DNA of 64,000 nt from JAJCYK01 sp965224285 (GTDB lineage Bacteria > Bacteroidota > Bacteroidia > Cytophagales > Cyclobacteriaceae): NCBI GenBank assembly GCA_965224285.1, contig OZ245043.1, positions 5,022,001 to 5,086,000 on the forward strand, in the 5' to 3' direction. The position numbers and the translations under genes are program-made. The notes beneath the pieces were generated by a model. That model saw only the letters and a list, made by a program, of their open reading frames with translations. It made no database searches and was not told where the DNA came from. This document shows positions 13,897-23,912 of this stretch, piece by piece. Positions within the stretch are counted from its first letter, which is position 1, and every line of letters starts with the position of its first letter.

Positions 13897-14532
13897 ATGA
13901 AACTTTTGAAAGCTATCGGCAAGCAATTGCAACATCCAAAAGGTTTTTTCGGTAAGGTCTTATTTGCATGGATGACACCAAAGACCATTGCTCATGCTCG
14001 GTGGACTGCCGACCTTCTGGGCATTCAGCCGGAAGACCATATTATTGAAGTCGGTTTCGGAAACGGTGCAAACATTAAATTACTACTAGAGCGAGCAGTA
14101 AAGGGTTCTGTTACGGGAGCAGAAATATCAAAAACGGCAATCGAAATGGCATCTAAGAAAAATGCCAAAGCCATATCCGAAGGTAGGGTAAAATTGCATC
14201 TGGCTCAAGGTAATGCACTTCCTACTGAAAGTAATGAATTTGACAAAGCATGTAGTATAGCCACTGCGTATGTTATTCAAGATCCAGGAGCGGTTTTTAA
14301 AGAAATGTTTCGTGTTCTCAAACCCAAAGGACGAGCAGCCGTTACCTTTCCTATTCGGGAAAATTTTATGCGCTTTAAACCGGTAGCAACAGATGGTTTT
14401 TATCTCCATGAGCTTGCCGATCTCGAATGGGCATTCCGCAATGCAGGCTTTGTCAATTGCCGCACCGAACGCAATGACCGAGTAAAATTTGGTGCTCATT
14501 GTATGCTTGGAGAGAAACCGACTTTCGACTAA
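13897..14532 (+). CDS. SAM-dependent methyltransferase, class I
   Basis: A 211-residue soluble protein of the Methyltransf_11/UbiE-like group. Motif I is IIEVGFGNGANIKLL (about 50-64), followed by GAEISKTAIEMA (ribose-binding acid in E-I-S), NALPTESNEFDKACSIATAY as motifs II/III, and MFRVLKPKGRAAVTF. The start is ATG 13897; an earlier frame opening overlaps the lipoprotein gene and is not used. The substrate cannot be read. It directly abuts the last cassette and has no attC, so it may be chromosomal or a cassette remnant. Confidence 0.85.
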   Translation: MKLLKAIGKQLQHPKGFFGKVLFAWMTPKTIAHARWTADLLGIQPEDHIIEVGFGNGANIKLLLERAVKGSVTGAEISKTAIEMASKKNAKAISEGRVKLHLAQGNALPTESNEFDKACSIATAYVIQDPGAVFKEMFRVLKPKGRAAVTFPIRENFMRFKPVATDGFYLHELADLEWAFRNAGFVNCRTERNDRVKFGAHCMLGEKPTFD

Positions 14533-14769
14533 AGAGGACTTCTGATGGATGAACATTAATCAAGCACCGTTTAATTTCGATCCTATAATCGGCATGATTG
14601 TCAGTATTATGGTTAGGTGCTTGGTCTTTGCAGTATCTCTGGATCTGACATGGAAAAGGTGCGGGAGGTTCTCAAATAACCGAAGGCACCTATCATCGGA
14701 ATTGTGGTTCAATTTGGAATCCTGCCTGCTATTGCCTTTAAGAAAGTGTCATCTATAAACCTGATAACG

Positions 14770-16208
14770 ATGAAAGGAAGTGTATTCATATTGACAATCA
14801 CTCTTCTCCAATATTCTATCGCCATTGCACAAAGCGAAGCACACAGGATCATTAAGGAAAGAATGGAAGCCAAAAATATTCCGGGGATGGCTTTCTTGAT
14901 CGCAAAGCATGGAAAAATTGTTGATGAAAGATATTATGGTAAAGCGAATATCGAAGTAGACGCTGATGTATCTGAAAATTCGGTTTTTGCCATAGCGTCT
15001 ATGAGTAAAACATACACAGCCGCTGCGATCTTATTGATGGCAGAAAACGGACTTTTGAGCTTGAATGATTCCGTCAAGAAGTATATCCCAGAAGCTCCTG
15101 ATTCCTGGAAACCGATGACCATCAGGTACCTTCTTATGCATGCTTCCGGGCTCGTTGAGGATTGGGAGTTGCATGACTGGAATAAATCAAATGAAATGTT
15201 TCTTGAAACCCAGACGAATGAGGCGTTCCTGAAAACTCATTTCGAACAAGAACTGAAATTTCAACCTGGAACAACGTCCGATATGCAAGTGGCCCTTTTG
15301 TCTTAGGAATTATCATTGAAAGAATCACCGGTAAATCATACGAGGAGTTTCTTGAAGAATATATCTTCAGCCCGTTGTCGCTGAAAGAAACATTTGTAGA
15401 CCACCCTTATAAGATTATACCACACAGGGTTTCTGGTTATTTCGACTATGATCCCAATATCGTAAACAGTCCTGTTTCCGGCATAGGAAATGGAATTTTG
15501 ATTGCACCAGCGGCCTATGGCCGAGGGGATGCCGGCATTCGAACCACGGCAACTGACTTATTGAATTTTTACCATGCCCTCTTTTCGAGTGATTTCTTAA
15601 GCGATCAATCCAGGAAATTGATGTTTGAACCGGCAAGGCTGGATAGTGGAGACTGGGTTTCTTACGGCGCAGGTTGGATGAATTGGCCTTTGGGAGGAAT
15701 TGCAATTTCAGAACACAGTGGAGTGTTCAGGACCGGATTCAGTAGTCAAGCCCTGGTGATTCCCAAAGAGAAATTTGTGGTGATTGTTCTGACCAATCTA
15801 CGGGGAGGCTCCAGTTTTACTTTGGCCCAAAAACTGGCGTCATTGTACTATCCGGAGTTGCAGCCATTATCCGGAAAAAGTCTGGCAAAGGACACCAAAA
15901 AAGACTTAACCCATATTCATCTTGACTTCTTTCAAAGTATTGATTCCGATCATGGCAATGCTGCTATTCACCAGGCTTTCCCATTTTCCTATTATTCCAA
16001 AGAACTAAGAGCGGCCATTGCGGAAACAGAGTCCATAACATATTTGGGAGAAAGAGAGGTCCGAAACGAAGAAGTAAATTTCTTTGGTGTCAACGTTCAC
16101 AGCCTCCGATACTACCGCTTGAATGGAAAGATAGCCCGCTATACCACTGTATATCTGGATGAGAATGATAAAATAGTTTTTCTTGATTATCCCGAGACAG
16201 AGATATGA
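14770..16208 (+). pseudogene. Beta-lactamase-family serine hydrolase, frameshifted
   Basis: Two frames together encode one exported PF00144 protein of about 479 residues. The first frame has a signal peptide (VFILTITLLQYSIAIAQ), SxxK as S-M-S-K (in IASMSKTYTA) and stops at 15304-15306. The second continues with FVLGIIIERITGKSYEEFLE and runs to 16208. Adding one T at about 15277 joins them through FRYASGPFVLG, where Tyr-Ala-Ser takes the Tyr-x-Asn place. A later EHSGVFRTG fits the third motif. A real mutation and a sequencing error are both possible. Confidence 0.85.
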
Positions 16209-16686
16209 TCTATCAACTGACAGGAAAAAAAGTTCCACATAGCCCATTGACAAGATCACTTAATATTGGAATGGCAAGTAATGGAATTAATTGCCAAGCT
16301 TTTCAAATTGGGATCTTCCATTAACTGCGGGGCTGGCTAAAGAATATAGCCACCGGTATGCTCAGTTTAATAATTCTAAAACCTTGAAAGATTTTGACTA
16401 TAAATTCTGCAGCATTAAAACACCATAAGGGATACCATTAAGTGGTTTGCTTTTTTATATCCTGATAAACTAAGCCAGAATATCTTAAACGAATTTCATG
16501 CTGAACCGGAATGGCGGGATATGACCATAAAATGAGGATTATCTTAATTTTAACCAGGCCCGCGCCCATCAGCACGTCATCCTATCTTTGAAATGGACTT
16601 TTCAGAAAGTAGATTAGCACCACATTTAACCGAGACGGAAGGGCGGAAGAGTAAAACTGGTAGGCGTTAAAACATTGGTATTATTA
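16209..16686. other. Gap with decayed coding remnants
   Basis: No intact ORF is seen. A + strand frame reading RDTIKWFAFLYPDKLSQNIL and then FHAEPEWRDMTIK (about 16424-16533) looks like degraded coding sequence, but I cannot assign it. Short stops lie on both sides. The terminator for the minus-strand gene that ends at 16687 should be near the right edge, but I see no strong stem-loop. Confidence 0.35.
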
Positions 16687-17418
16687 TCAATTACCGGTAT
16701 TAATCCAAACCATCATGTCCTGAATAATACCTGATTCTGGTAGGATGATGGCGGCAAATATGATCATTACAAAAATAAACGGACCCCCAATAGCCGAAAT
16801 CATATGCAGTCTTTTTGACTGGATCAGTTCGTGAATCCAGGTAAGCAAGATAAAAGAAAGCAATCCACCCACCCCAAAAATAACTTCATTAGGTACCGAG
16901 TCAATTACCGGAGGAATTGGCAGTCTGCCAATACGACCCAATGACTGTGGCATCATAGAGATACAGGCAAATAACATGAATCGTTGATGCCAATCCTTCC
17001 GCTTTCTGTATATCAACCCCAGTCCTATAAACACTACAAACAAAAAAAGCAGGATGGCATTACCACTAAATACCAGGGCGGTGTTCTTTAGTGAACTCAT
17101 TGAGCCATCAAATTCAAGCGTACGTAGATATAATATTTGAATGCCGGAGATCACCATAGTTAAAGCCAGAATTCCTCCAATAGTTCCCAGCTTCCTGTGA
17201 ATCCGGATTTTCTGGTATCGAATCAAAATAACTTGAACCAAAAACAATACAAACCAGGCGGTGAACAACATGCCATGTACATGGGTTAATAGGGGCAGTT
17301 CCGGAGTGTTGAATAATGGTTTTAGAAAATAACTCGGAGCGAATCCAATGATATTAACCGCAATCATGAGCACCGCCATGATCAGATAAAATTGAACCTG
17401 TTTCTTTCGCTTCGACAT
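16687..17418 (-). CDS. Multi-pass membrane protein, DUF2306-like
   Basis: About 243 residues if the start is the internal ATG at 17418 (MSKRKKQ); an ATG 24 bases upstream is also possible. Six to seven hydrophobic helices are visible. Conserved features are HVHGMLFTAWFVLFLVQV with histidines at the helix end, and RIHRKLGTIGGI. Histidine spacing recalls b-type haem membrane proteins, but haem binding is a guess. A relative with the same IHGxxATAW and HKRIGIIG patterns is encoded at 35541-36275. It is the only minus-strand gene between 1 and 38.7 kb. Confidence 0.7.
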   Translation of the reverse strand: MSKRKKQVQFYLIMAVLMIAVNIIGFAPSYFLKPLFNTPELPLLTHVHGMLFTAWFVLFLVQVILIRYQKIRIHRKLGTIGGILALTMVISGIQILYLRTLEFDGSMSSLKNTALVFSGNAILLFLFVVFIGLGLIYRKRKDWHQRFMLFACISMMPQSLGRIGRLPIPPVIDSVPNEVIFGVGGLLSFILLTWIHELIQSKRLHMISAIGGPFIFVMIIFAAIILPESGIIQDMMVWINTGN

Positions 17419-17608
17419 GTTTATGTACCGACTTATTGGCATCTATTTCAATTATCTGTGCTGTTCAACTGAAATCGATATCCAGGCCAACTTAGTAATT
17501 TGTTTTGGAATTAAGTAATCTAAGCCAACCAGGCGGAGTATTTGAAGAATTTGTAATTTCCCAGAGCTAAGAATATGCTGCAGTTTAAAAGAAGGTTAAG
17601 TTATATAA

Positions 17609-18889
17609 ATGAGAAAAATCAGCCCTTTAATAGTAATACTTTACCTGGCAGGCCATACTTATGCCTCTGATTCCGGACTCAACGTACTGAGCTACCAGGT
17701 GACTATTGAACCTGATATTCAAAACCAATATGTGCATGGCTCGGTAGTGATAAAATTTCAATTACCCCTACATAAAACTTCGGTGGTATTCAATTCGGGA
17801 AACCTTGAAATAGACTCCATTTCGGGACCTAGTGTGATCTCTTTCCAAAAAGTGGGGGATAAACTAGCCATAGCACTATCGAAAGAGAGGCGATTAATTG
17901 AGGAGATGGTCATTTATTACCACGGTAATCCCAGCAGGGGGCTGTTATTCGACCGCAGCAAAGACCTTGCTTATACCGTTTATTTCACCAGCGATTGGAT
18001 GGTGTGTAATGATATACCTGGTGACAAAGCAAAAATTGATCTGAATATTATAGTTGACAAAGGTCGCGATTGTATTGCTAACGGTCAGTTGATCAGGATC
18101 TCCCCAAAAAATGAAAAAGCCCTGTTTCAATGGAGTCAAGATTTTGAAACTTCACCCTATACCTATGGTTTTGTAATAGGTAATTTTCAAAAATATAAGA
18201 TAGAGTACGATGAGTTGACTATTAACAACTATGCCAAAAACTATTTACCGGAGGAACTCCTTGAAATATTTGAGGAAACTTCAAAAATGATTACCTTCTT
18301 TGAGGAGAAATCCGGTATTAAATATGACCAGCTTGTCTATTCGCAGGTACTTATAGGTAATCACTATCAGGAGATGTCTGGTTTTTCGGTGCTAAAAGAT
18401 AGTTATGGCAACCTGGTTTTGGCAGATAGCACTGAAACCAATTTAATATCACATGAACTGGCCCATCAGTGGTGGGGAAATCGCATTACCTGCGAAAGTT
18501 GGAACCACTTTTGGTTAAATGAAGCGCTGGCCACTTACATGTCTGCCGCTTATAACCAATATCGATTTGGAGAAAAAAAATACCAAGCCGATATAAACAC
18601 ATATTTTAAGGTATATCAGGATCTAAGGGAAAGAAATAGGGATAAGCCTTTGGTTTTTAAAGAGTGGACCAACCCCACCAAGGATGATCGCAGCATAGTT
18701 TATTTCAAAGGGGCGTATGTATTGCATTTATTGAGAGAAGAAATAGGGGATGAATTATTTTGGAAAGGTCTTAAAAGCTACAGCGAAGAATATTTTGATA
18801 AATTAGTAACTACTTCAGATCTGCAAAATGCTTTTGAAGAGGTAGCAGAGAGATCATTAGGCGATTTTTTCGAGGAGTGGATTTATTGA
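17609..18889 (+). CDS. M1-family metallopeptidase (aminopeptidase-like), exported
   Basis: A 426-residue secreted protein with a signal peptide (SPLIVILYLAGHTYA). The zinc site is HELAH (His282, Glu283, His286) with the third ligand Glu about 18 residues later in WLNEALATY, the M1 gluzincin pattern. The usual GAMEN exopeptidase motif is not present; QEMSGFSVL stands in that place, so substrate choice may differ. It is shorter than full M1 enzymes and lacks a long C-terminal helical domain. It probably acts in the periplasm on peptides. Confidence 0.88.
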   Translation: MRKISPLIVILYLAGHTYASDSGLNVLSYQVTIEPDIQNQYVHGSVVIKFQLPLHKTSVVFNSGNLEIDSISGPSVISFQKVGDKLAIALSKERRLIEEMVIYYHGNPSRGLLFDRSKDLAYTVYFTSDWMVCNDIPGDKAKIDLNIIVDKGRDCIANGQLIRISPKNEKALFQWSQDFETSPYTYGFVIGNFQKYKIEYDELTINNYAKNYLPEELLEIFEETSKMITFFEEKSGIKYDQLVYSQVLIGNHYQEMSGFSVLKDSYGNLVLADSTETNLISHELAHQWWGNRITCESWNHFWLNEALATYMSAAYNQYRFGEKKYQADINTYFKVYQDLRERNRDKPLVFKEWTNPTKDDRSIVYFKGAYVLHLLREEIGDELFWKGLKSYSEEYFDKLVTTSDLQNAFEEVAERSLGDFFEEWIY

Positions 18890-18954
18890 CAGAATCATCG
18901 TCTAGGCTTGAGATCCTATGGTAGGTTTCAACAGACAGAGTATAAATTGATAAG

Positions 18955-19425
18955 ATGAAAAAGTTAGTACTTCCGTTTATAATGATGGTAGCGTTTAATG
19001 CTTACGCTCAAGATTCAGGGAACACCGATCATAAGAGGATTATACGGGTGATCAATCAATTTTTTGAATCCCTGGAAAAAAAAGACAGCACCCTTATGCT
19101 AAATGCTGCTATGCCGGAGGGTCAGATATGGAGGATCGACCTAATTGGAAATTCCGATAAAATTGACAACCGTCTGTTTAAGGAGGATGTATCAGAATTA
19201 GCGGCCTTGCCCCCGGTGAAAGAAATAGCGCTGGATTATCAGATCAAGATCCATAACAGTATTGCCTATGCCTGGGTGCCTTATGAATTCTATGTCAATG
19301 ATAAATTTTCCCATTGTGGTATTGATGTTTTTACTCTTTTTAAAGTTGGTGATGAGTGGAAAATCATGAGTGCGGCATATTCAATCGAGAGGGAGGATTG
19401 TCAGATTTTAAAAGAGAAGCCATAA
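18955..19425 (+). CDS. Exported NTF2-like protein (lumazine-binding-like)
   Basis: A 156-residue protein with a signal peptide (LVLPFIMMVAFNAYAQ). The mature part follows the NTF2-like/SnoaL layout: the N-terminal helix HKRIIRVINQFFESLEKKDS, then strands ending GDEWKIMSAAYSIER. The family is close to putative lumazine-binding (PF12893) proteins, often of unknown role. It sits 1 base before the next gene's start, so it is probably co-transcribed with the amidohydrolase. Confidence 0.78.
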   Translation: MKKLVLPFIMMVAFNAYAQDSGNTDHKRIIRVINQFFESLEKKDSTLMLNAAMPEGQIWRIDLIGNSDKIDNRLFKEDVSELAALPPVKEIALDYQIKIHNSIAYAWVPYEFYVNDKFSHCGIDVFTLFKVGDEWKIMSAAYSIEREDCQILKEKP

Positions 19426-19426
19426 G

Positions 19427-20827
19427 TTGGGTACTATAAAAATAAGTGCATATACCAAGTACAGCCTGCTACTCATCTTAATATTGGTGGATAGTTATTC
19501 TGTGGCCCAGGACCTGATCATAAGAGGAGGCTGGATTGTATATCCGGAATCTAATGAAGTGTTCCCCAATCCGGACATTACGGTAGTTTCCAAGAAAATA
19601 CATGCTATTGGAAAGACTGAAGTAATTGAGGAGGTAGAAGTGCTTAAACTGAATAATGATGATTACATACTTCCGGGATTAATTGACCTGCACGCCCATC
19701 TCAAAGTCATTTATAAAAACCTTGCCAAGGAGGATACGGTGGTTACACCAAAACTTATGCTGGCAAATGGCATCACCACTATTTTTACTGCTGGTGAAAT
19801 GGAACCGGAAAAGGTTGCCGTATTTAAGGATCATGTGAACAGGGGAATATCCATTGGTCCCAGGATTCTAAACTCAGGCCCCTATTTTGGCAAATCTGAT
19901 CCTGATTGGAGCGAGGATCTAACAAAAGAGGACATCAACGCTTTGGTGGATTATTGGGCGGCCAAAGGAGTGGCCGGTTTCAAGGCCAAAGCCATCAATA
20001 AGGATCACCTGAAATATTTAATTGAGAGAGCCCATGATCACGACTTAACCGTCACCGCCCATTTAAATTCCGGCTGGGATAACAGGGTAAACTCAGATGA
20101 GGCCCTTTCCATGGGAATTGATAGGGTCGAACACTTTTTCGGGGGGGATGCATTGCCGGATTCCGTCCATGCCTATAAGGGACTGAACCTGCTCAGCGCT
20201 GATCATACGGCGTTTGATGATATCATTCAAAGATTTATTGATGCAGGTGTATATCTGGACGCAACTATTGGCACTTATGGGGCATGGTCCAGAAGCGATG
20301 ACCCGGCGTTCGATAACTGGGTAGATGAATTAAAATATCTTACTCCTTTTGCCTTGAATATATTAGAGAATTTTAAACCAGGAGAGCAGGAAAGCTTTAT
20401 TGCGCCTATTTATCAACTTAATAAAGTACTGCTGAAAAAGTATTATCACAAGGGTGGATTAATTACTCTTGGTACCGATCGCCCGGTTTGGCTGGATGCC
20501 TACCTGGGTCCGTTTTTCAATGGGTTTTTCATTCACCGGGAAATGGAGATCATGTCAACCCTCGGTATAAGTAATGCGGATATTTTAAAGATAGCCACCA
20601 TTAACGGCGCCAGGGCTATGGGCCTGGAACATACTATTGGTTCTATACAAGTAGGTAAGATGGCTGATATCATGATCATTAAAGGAAACCCATTACAGAA
20701 TATTCGCCGCACCCGATCGGTACATAAAGTGATAAAGCTTGGGGTAGTATATAGCACGCAAGAACTATTGAGTCAATGTGAGGGCAAGTTGGGTCCGGTG
20801 AGTGAAGAAGCATGGTTGGAGAATTAA
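19427..20827 (+). CDS. Exported amidohydrolase, imidazolonepropionase-like
   Basis: A 466-residue metal-dependent hydrolase with an N-terminal hydrophobic segment. The start is a TTG at 19427, next to the preceding stop; no better start precedes the signal-like segment LLLILILVDSYSVAQ. The metal site HxH is His89/His91 (IDLHAHL). Later ligands are in VTAHLNSG, VEHFFGGD and LGTDRPVW. The C-terminal beta-sandwich motif is GKMADIMIIKGNPLQNIR. Such enzymes cleave cyclic amides or peptides (prolidase-like). It is one of three related amidohydrolases in the window (also 33913 and 43074). Confidence 0.85.
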   Translation: MGTIKISAYTKYSLLLILILVDSYSVAQDLIIRGGWIVYPESNEVFPNPDITVVSKKIHAIGKTEVIEEVEVLKLNNDDYILPGLIDLHAHLKVIYKNLAKEDTVVTPKLMLANGITTIFTAGEMEPEKVAVFKDHVNRGISIGPRILNSGPYFGKSDPDWSEDLTKEDINALVDYWAAKGVAGFKAKAINKDHLKYLIERAHDHDLTVTAHLNSGWDNRVNSDEALSMGIDRVEHFFGGDALPDSVHAYKGLNLLSADHTAFDDIIQRFIDAGVYLDATIGTYGAWSRSDDPAFDNWVDELKYLTPFALNILENFKPGEQESFIAPIYQLNKVLLKKYYHKGGLITLGTDRPVWLDAYLGPFFNGFFIHREMEIMSTLGISNADILKIATINGARAMGLEHTIGSIQVGKMADIMIIKGNPLQNIRRTRSVHKVIKLGVVYSTQELLSQCEGKLGPVSEEAWLEN

Positions 20828-20875
20828 TCGTCCATTCGGGATAAATCATATTGATCAGCCATAAAAAGCCTAGGC

Positions 20876-22948
20876 ATGAAAATAACATCCGAAAATCGAT
20901 CTAAGATCGGACTTGCCAACACTGTTTGTGGGTTGTCACTTCTTTTCTTTCAATGCACTTTCAATGAAACCGAAAGTGGATTAATCGATGACCTTAAGTT
21001 GTCAAACGCCGACCAATTCCCCCACGAATGGTTGTCCTATGGCAGGAACTACCAGGAAAACCGGCACAGTCCCTTAGATCAAATCAACAAGTCAAATATT
21101 GATAGCTTGGGTCTGGCTTGGAGCCTTGATCTGGGAACCAGAAGGGGGTTGGAAGCCACGCCGCTAGTGGCTAAGGGGGTTATGTATTTCACTTCGACCT
21201 GGAGTAAAGTTTGGGCGGTGGATGCGGGAACCGGTGAAGCCCTTTGGACCTATGATCCCCAGGTGCCCCGGGAATGGGGGGAGAAGCTCTGCTGTGATGT
21301 GGTCAATAGGGGCGTCGCCATATTTAAAGATACCATCTACTTCGGCACCCTGGATGGCCGGCTAATCGCTTTGAATGCCCATACCGGTGCCAAGGTTTGG
21401 GAGGTGCTCACTGTTGATCAAACCAAAGCCTATTCCATTACCGGCGCACCTAGAATAGTAAAGGGAAATGTGATTATTGGCAATGGGGGGGCTGAATTTG
21501 GAACCAGAGGATACGTTACCGCCTACCATGCGCTAACCGGTAGACAAGTTTGGCGCTTTTACACCGTCCCGGGTAATCCTGAGGAACCATTTGAATCGCA
21601 GGCACTGGAAGAAGCCGCCAAAACCTGGACCGGGGAATGGTGGCAATTCGGAGGCGGGGGTACTGTCTGGGATGCAATGGCTTTCGATCCGGAATTAAAC
21701 TTGCTTTATATCGGCACTGGGAATGGTTCTCCATGGAACCGGAATTTTAGAAGCCCCGACGGCGGGGATAATCTATATTTATCTTCCATCATTGCCCTGA
21801 ACCCAGATAACGGTCAAATGGTATGGTATTATCAAACCACACCCGGCGACACCTGGGATTTTACCGCTACTCAGCACCTAATTCTAGCTGACCTCCATTT
21901 CGATGGTAGCGCAAGAAAAGTTCTGATGCAGGCTCCCAAGAATGGGTTCTTCTATGTGCTGGACCGAATCACCGGTGAATTGATTTCAGCGGAACCGTAT
22001 GTATATACCAATTGGGCCACCTCAATTGATAAATCCACCGGCCGTCCTCTGGAAACACCTTTTGCCCGCTATCCCAACATCAACGCACAGCTTGCTCCCG
22101 GCCCCGGAGGTGGCCATAACTGGCAGCCTATGGCCTATAATTCAAAAACCGGCTTGGTATACATACCAGCCAGGGAAGATGGATCAACTTTTGGACAACC
22201 CCAGGATTGGCAATTCATTGATGATGCCAGGACCTTCAATACCGGCAGACGTTTCAATCCCGCCCTTGACTATCGCCAGGACTCTCTTGCTGCCAGGGAT
22301 TTTGGAAAATTAATTGCCTGGGATCCTGTAGCACAAAAGGAAATATGGAGTGTATGGCAAAAATCATCCTGGAATGCCGGGGTTCTTACCACCGATGAAC
22401 TGGTTTTTCAGGGAAATGCCGAAGGTTATTTTTCCGCTTATGATGCCGATACCGGCGAAAAACTATGGTCCATAAATCTCAAAACAGGCATAATAGCGCC
22501 ACCCATTACTTATGAGGTGGATGGGCGGCAGTATGTGTCTATACTGGTAGGCTGGGGAGGATTCTTCGGACTTTTCAATAAGTTCACCGAACAGATCAAT
22601 CCCGGTACCCTTTACACTTTTGCCTTGGGAGGGAGCGAGAAATTACCGGATTTTCCAAAGCAGCCTAAAAAGGAATTGGTCAACTTGGATTTTGAAGCTT
22701 CTGATGCAGACATTGCTGAGGGGAGGAAACTATTTGAAGTGTATTGCGAGCGATGCCATGGTGGAGGAGTCATACCTGATCTCACATATTCTTCAGAGGA
22801 AGTTTTTCATTCCTTTCAACTGATTGTTGGAAACGGCGCTTACGCTGCATTAGGCATGCCCGGATTTGGGGATAGACTATCGGAACTGGAAATTCAGAAT
22901 ATCAAGCGGTACATTCTCTCGGAGGCTAGATCAAAAATTAACAACTGA
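20876..22948 (+). CDS. PQQ-dependent alcohol dehydrogenase with cytochrome c domain
   Basis: A 690-residue lipoprotein (FFQC lipobox near residue 27). An eight-bladed propeller with repeated W-motifs (AVDAGTGEALWTY, ALNAHTGAKVW, AYDADTGEKLWS) binds pyrroloquinoline quinone. The vicinal disulfide pair is seen in KLCCDVVNRG, and GNGSPWN and TPGDTWDFT hold the catalytic region. The C-terminal 80 residues are a class I cytochrome c with C-E-R-C-H and a distal Met in MPGF. It is the quinohaemoprotein type that oxidises alcohols or sugars in the periplasm. No PQQ synthesis genes are in the window. Confidence 0.92.
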   Translation: MKITSENRSKIGLANTVCGLSLLFFQCTFNETESGLIDDLKLSNADQFPHEWLSYGRNYQENRHSPLDQINKSNIDSLGLAWSLDLGTRRGLEATPLVAKGVMYFTSTWSKVWAVDAGTGEALWTYDPQVPREWGEKLCCDVVNRGVAIFKDTIYFGTLDGRLIALNAHTGAKVWEVLTVDQTKAYSITGAPRIVKGNVIIGNGGAEFGTRGYVTAYHALTGRQVWRFYTVPGNPEEPFESQALEEAAKTWTGEWWQFGGGGTVWDAMAFDPELNLLYIGTGNGSPWNRNFRSPDGGDNLYLSSIIALNPDNGQMVWYYQTTPGDTWDFTATQHLILADLHFDGSARKVLMQAPKNGFFYVLDRITGELISAEPYVYTNWATSIDKSTGRPLETPFARYPNINAQLAPGPGGGHNWQPMAYNSKTGLVYIPAREDGSTFGQPQDWQFIDDARTFNTGRRFNPALDYRQDSLAARDFGKLIAWDPVAQKEIWSVWQKSSWNAGVLTTDELVFQGNAEGYFSAYDADTGEKLWSINLKTGIIAPPITYEVDGRQYVSILVGWGGFFGLFNKFTEQINPGTLYTFALGGSEKLPDFPKQPKKELVNLDFEASDADIAEGRKLFEVYCERCHGGGVIPDLTYSSEEVFHSFQLIVGNGAYAALGMPGFGDRLSELEIQNIKRYILSEARSKINN

Positions 22949-23409
22949 CTAAGGGTTAAAGCTGAGTTTAGCCGGAACTAATAAATCCCATGACTATGGC
23001 TACCGCATAATCAATGATTTGTATCTGCCGAATGCAGCGATTGCCCCTCGTAATGGTCATAGGAAGTTGCCAGCAGGGGGTATGAACCTTATCATGGAAA
23101 TAAAAAAACAAATTCAGCAAGCGGACAATGCTTGGGCCCAGGGCGGATAGCTAAGATCTGGATGGCAAAAAGTGGGAGTGGTTACCATAAATAGCAATGG
23201 AACCGGTTATAAATTGATCAAGAATGGTGCTAATATTGGGAAGTGGATTCCGGAGTAATTGCATCAACCTACTCATAGGATTCAGAGAAGGAAATATAAA
23301 CAAAGTCCGGACCTTGATTGGTAATTAGCAAATTTGAAACCGCTTACAGTTAGTTAAGCCAACCTATATGGAAGGCCAGTGAATCTCTTAATAATAGTTG
23401 AAACCAAAA
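22949..23409. other. Gap with decayed coding remnants
   Basis: Two short + strand pieces look like former genes: one reading DYGYRIINDLYLPNAAIAPR onward (about 22990-23149), another reading VGVVTINSNGTGYKLIKNGA (about 23170-23230) that ends at a stop near 23258. The second resembles the end of a secreted propeller-type protein. Neither has a start. Nothing else is recognisable. Confidence 0.35.
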
Positions 23410-23823
23410 ATGGAAGTATTTTTCTACGGATTATTTATGGATCGCGCCATTTTACACAAAAAAGGAATTGAACCTTCAAATCTCAGGAAGGGATACCTTG
23501 AGGATTATGCTTTGAAAATCGGAAATAGAGCCTCATTAATTCCCTGCCGGAATGAAAAATCATACGGAATCGTGATGACGGTGGATGATGATAAAATTCC
23601 TGCATTGTATGCCGAAGCTAGTGTGGCAGATTATGTACCCGAAGAAGTTAATATTATTACCAGTGACAATGAATCAATTAAGGCTATTTGTTACAATTTA
23701 CCTCCCGAATCCCTAGAGGGAACCAATACTGGTTATGCCGAATCCCTATATAATTTGGCTAAGCTGGAAGGCTTCCCGGAGGATTATTTGGAGAAGATTA
23801 AAAAGATGGCAGACCAAAACTAA
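23410..23823 (+). CDS. Gamma-glutamylcyclotransferase-like protein
   Basis: A 137-residue protein from ATG 23410 (MEVFFYGLFMDRAIL); the in-frame TTG 12 bases upstream is less likely. The opening matches the F-x-Y-G-x-x-M motif of the AIG2/GGCT fold, and CYNLPPESLEGTNTGYAESL lies where such proteins close the cavity. Real family members cleave gamma-glutamyl amides or act as unrelated structural proteins. The catalytic Glu cannot be placed with certainty. It appears monocistronic. Confidence 0.7.
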   Translation: MEVFFYGLFMDRAILHKKGIEPSNLRKGYLEDYALKIGNRASLIPCRNEKSYGIVMTVDDDKIPALYAEASVADYVPEEVNIITSDNESIKAICYNLPPESLEGTNTGYAESLYNLAKLEGFPEDYLEKIKKMADQN

Positions 23824-23912
23824 ATGGCGATCCTGAACCAATTTAGTATTTTCTGGATTCTTATATCAGAACTGGGCCCGCCAAATAGGCGAAAAAATTC
23901 TTGTAAAGCACA

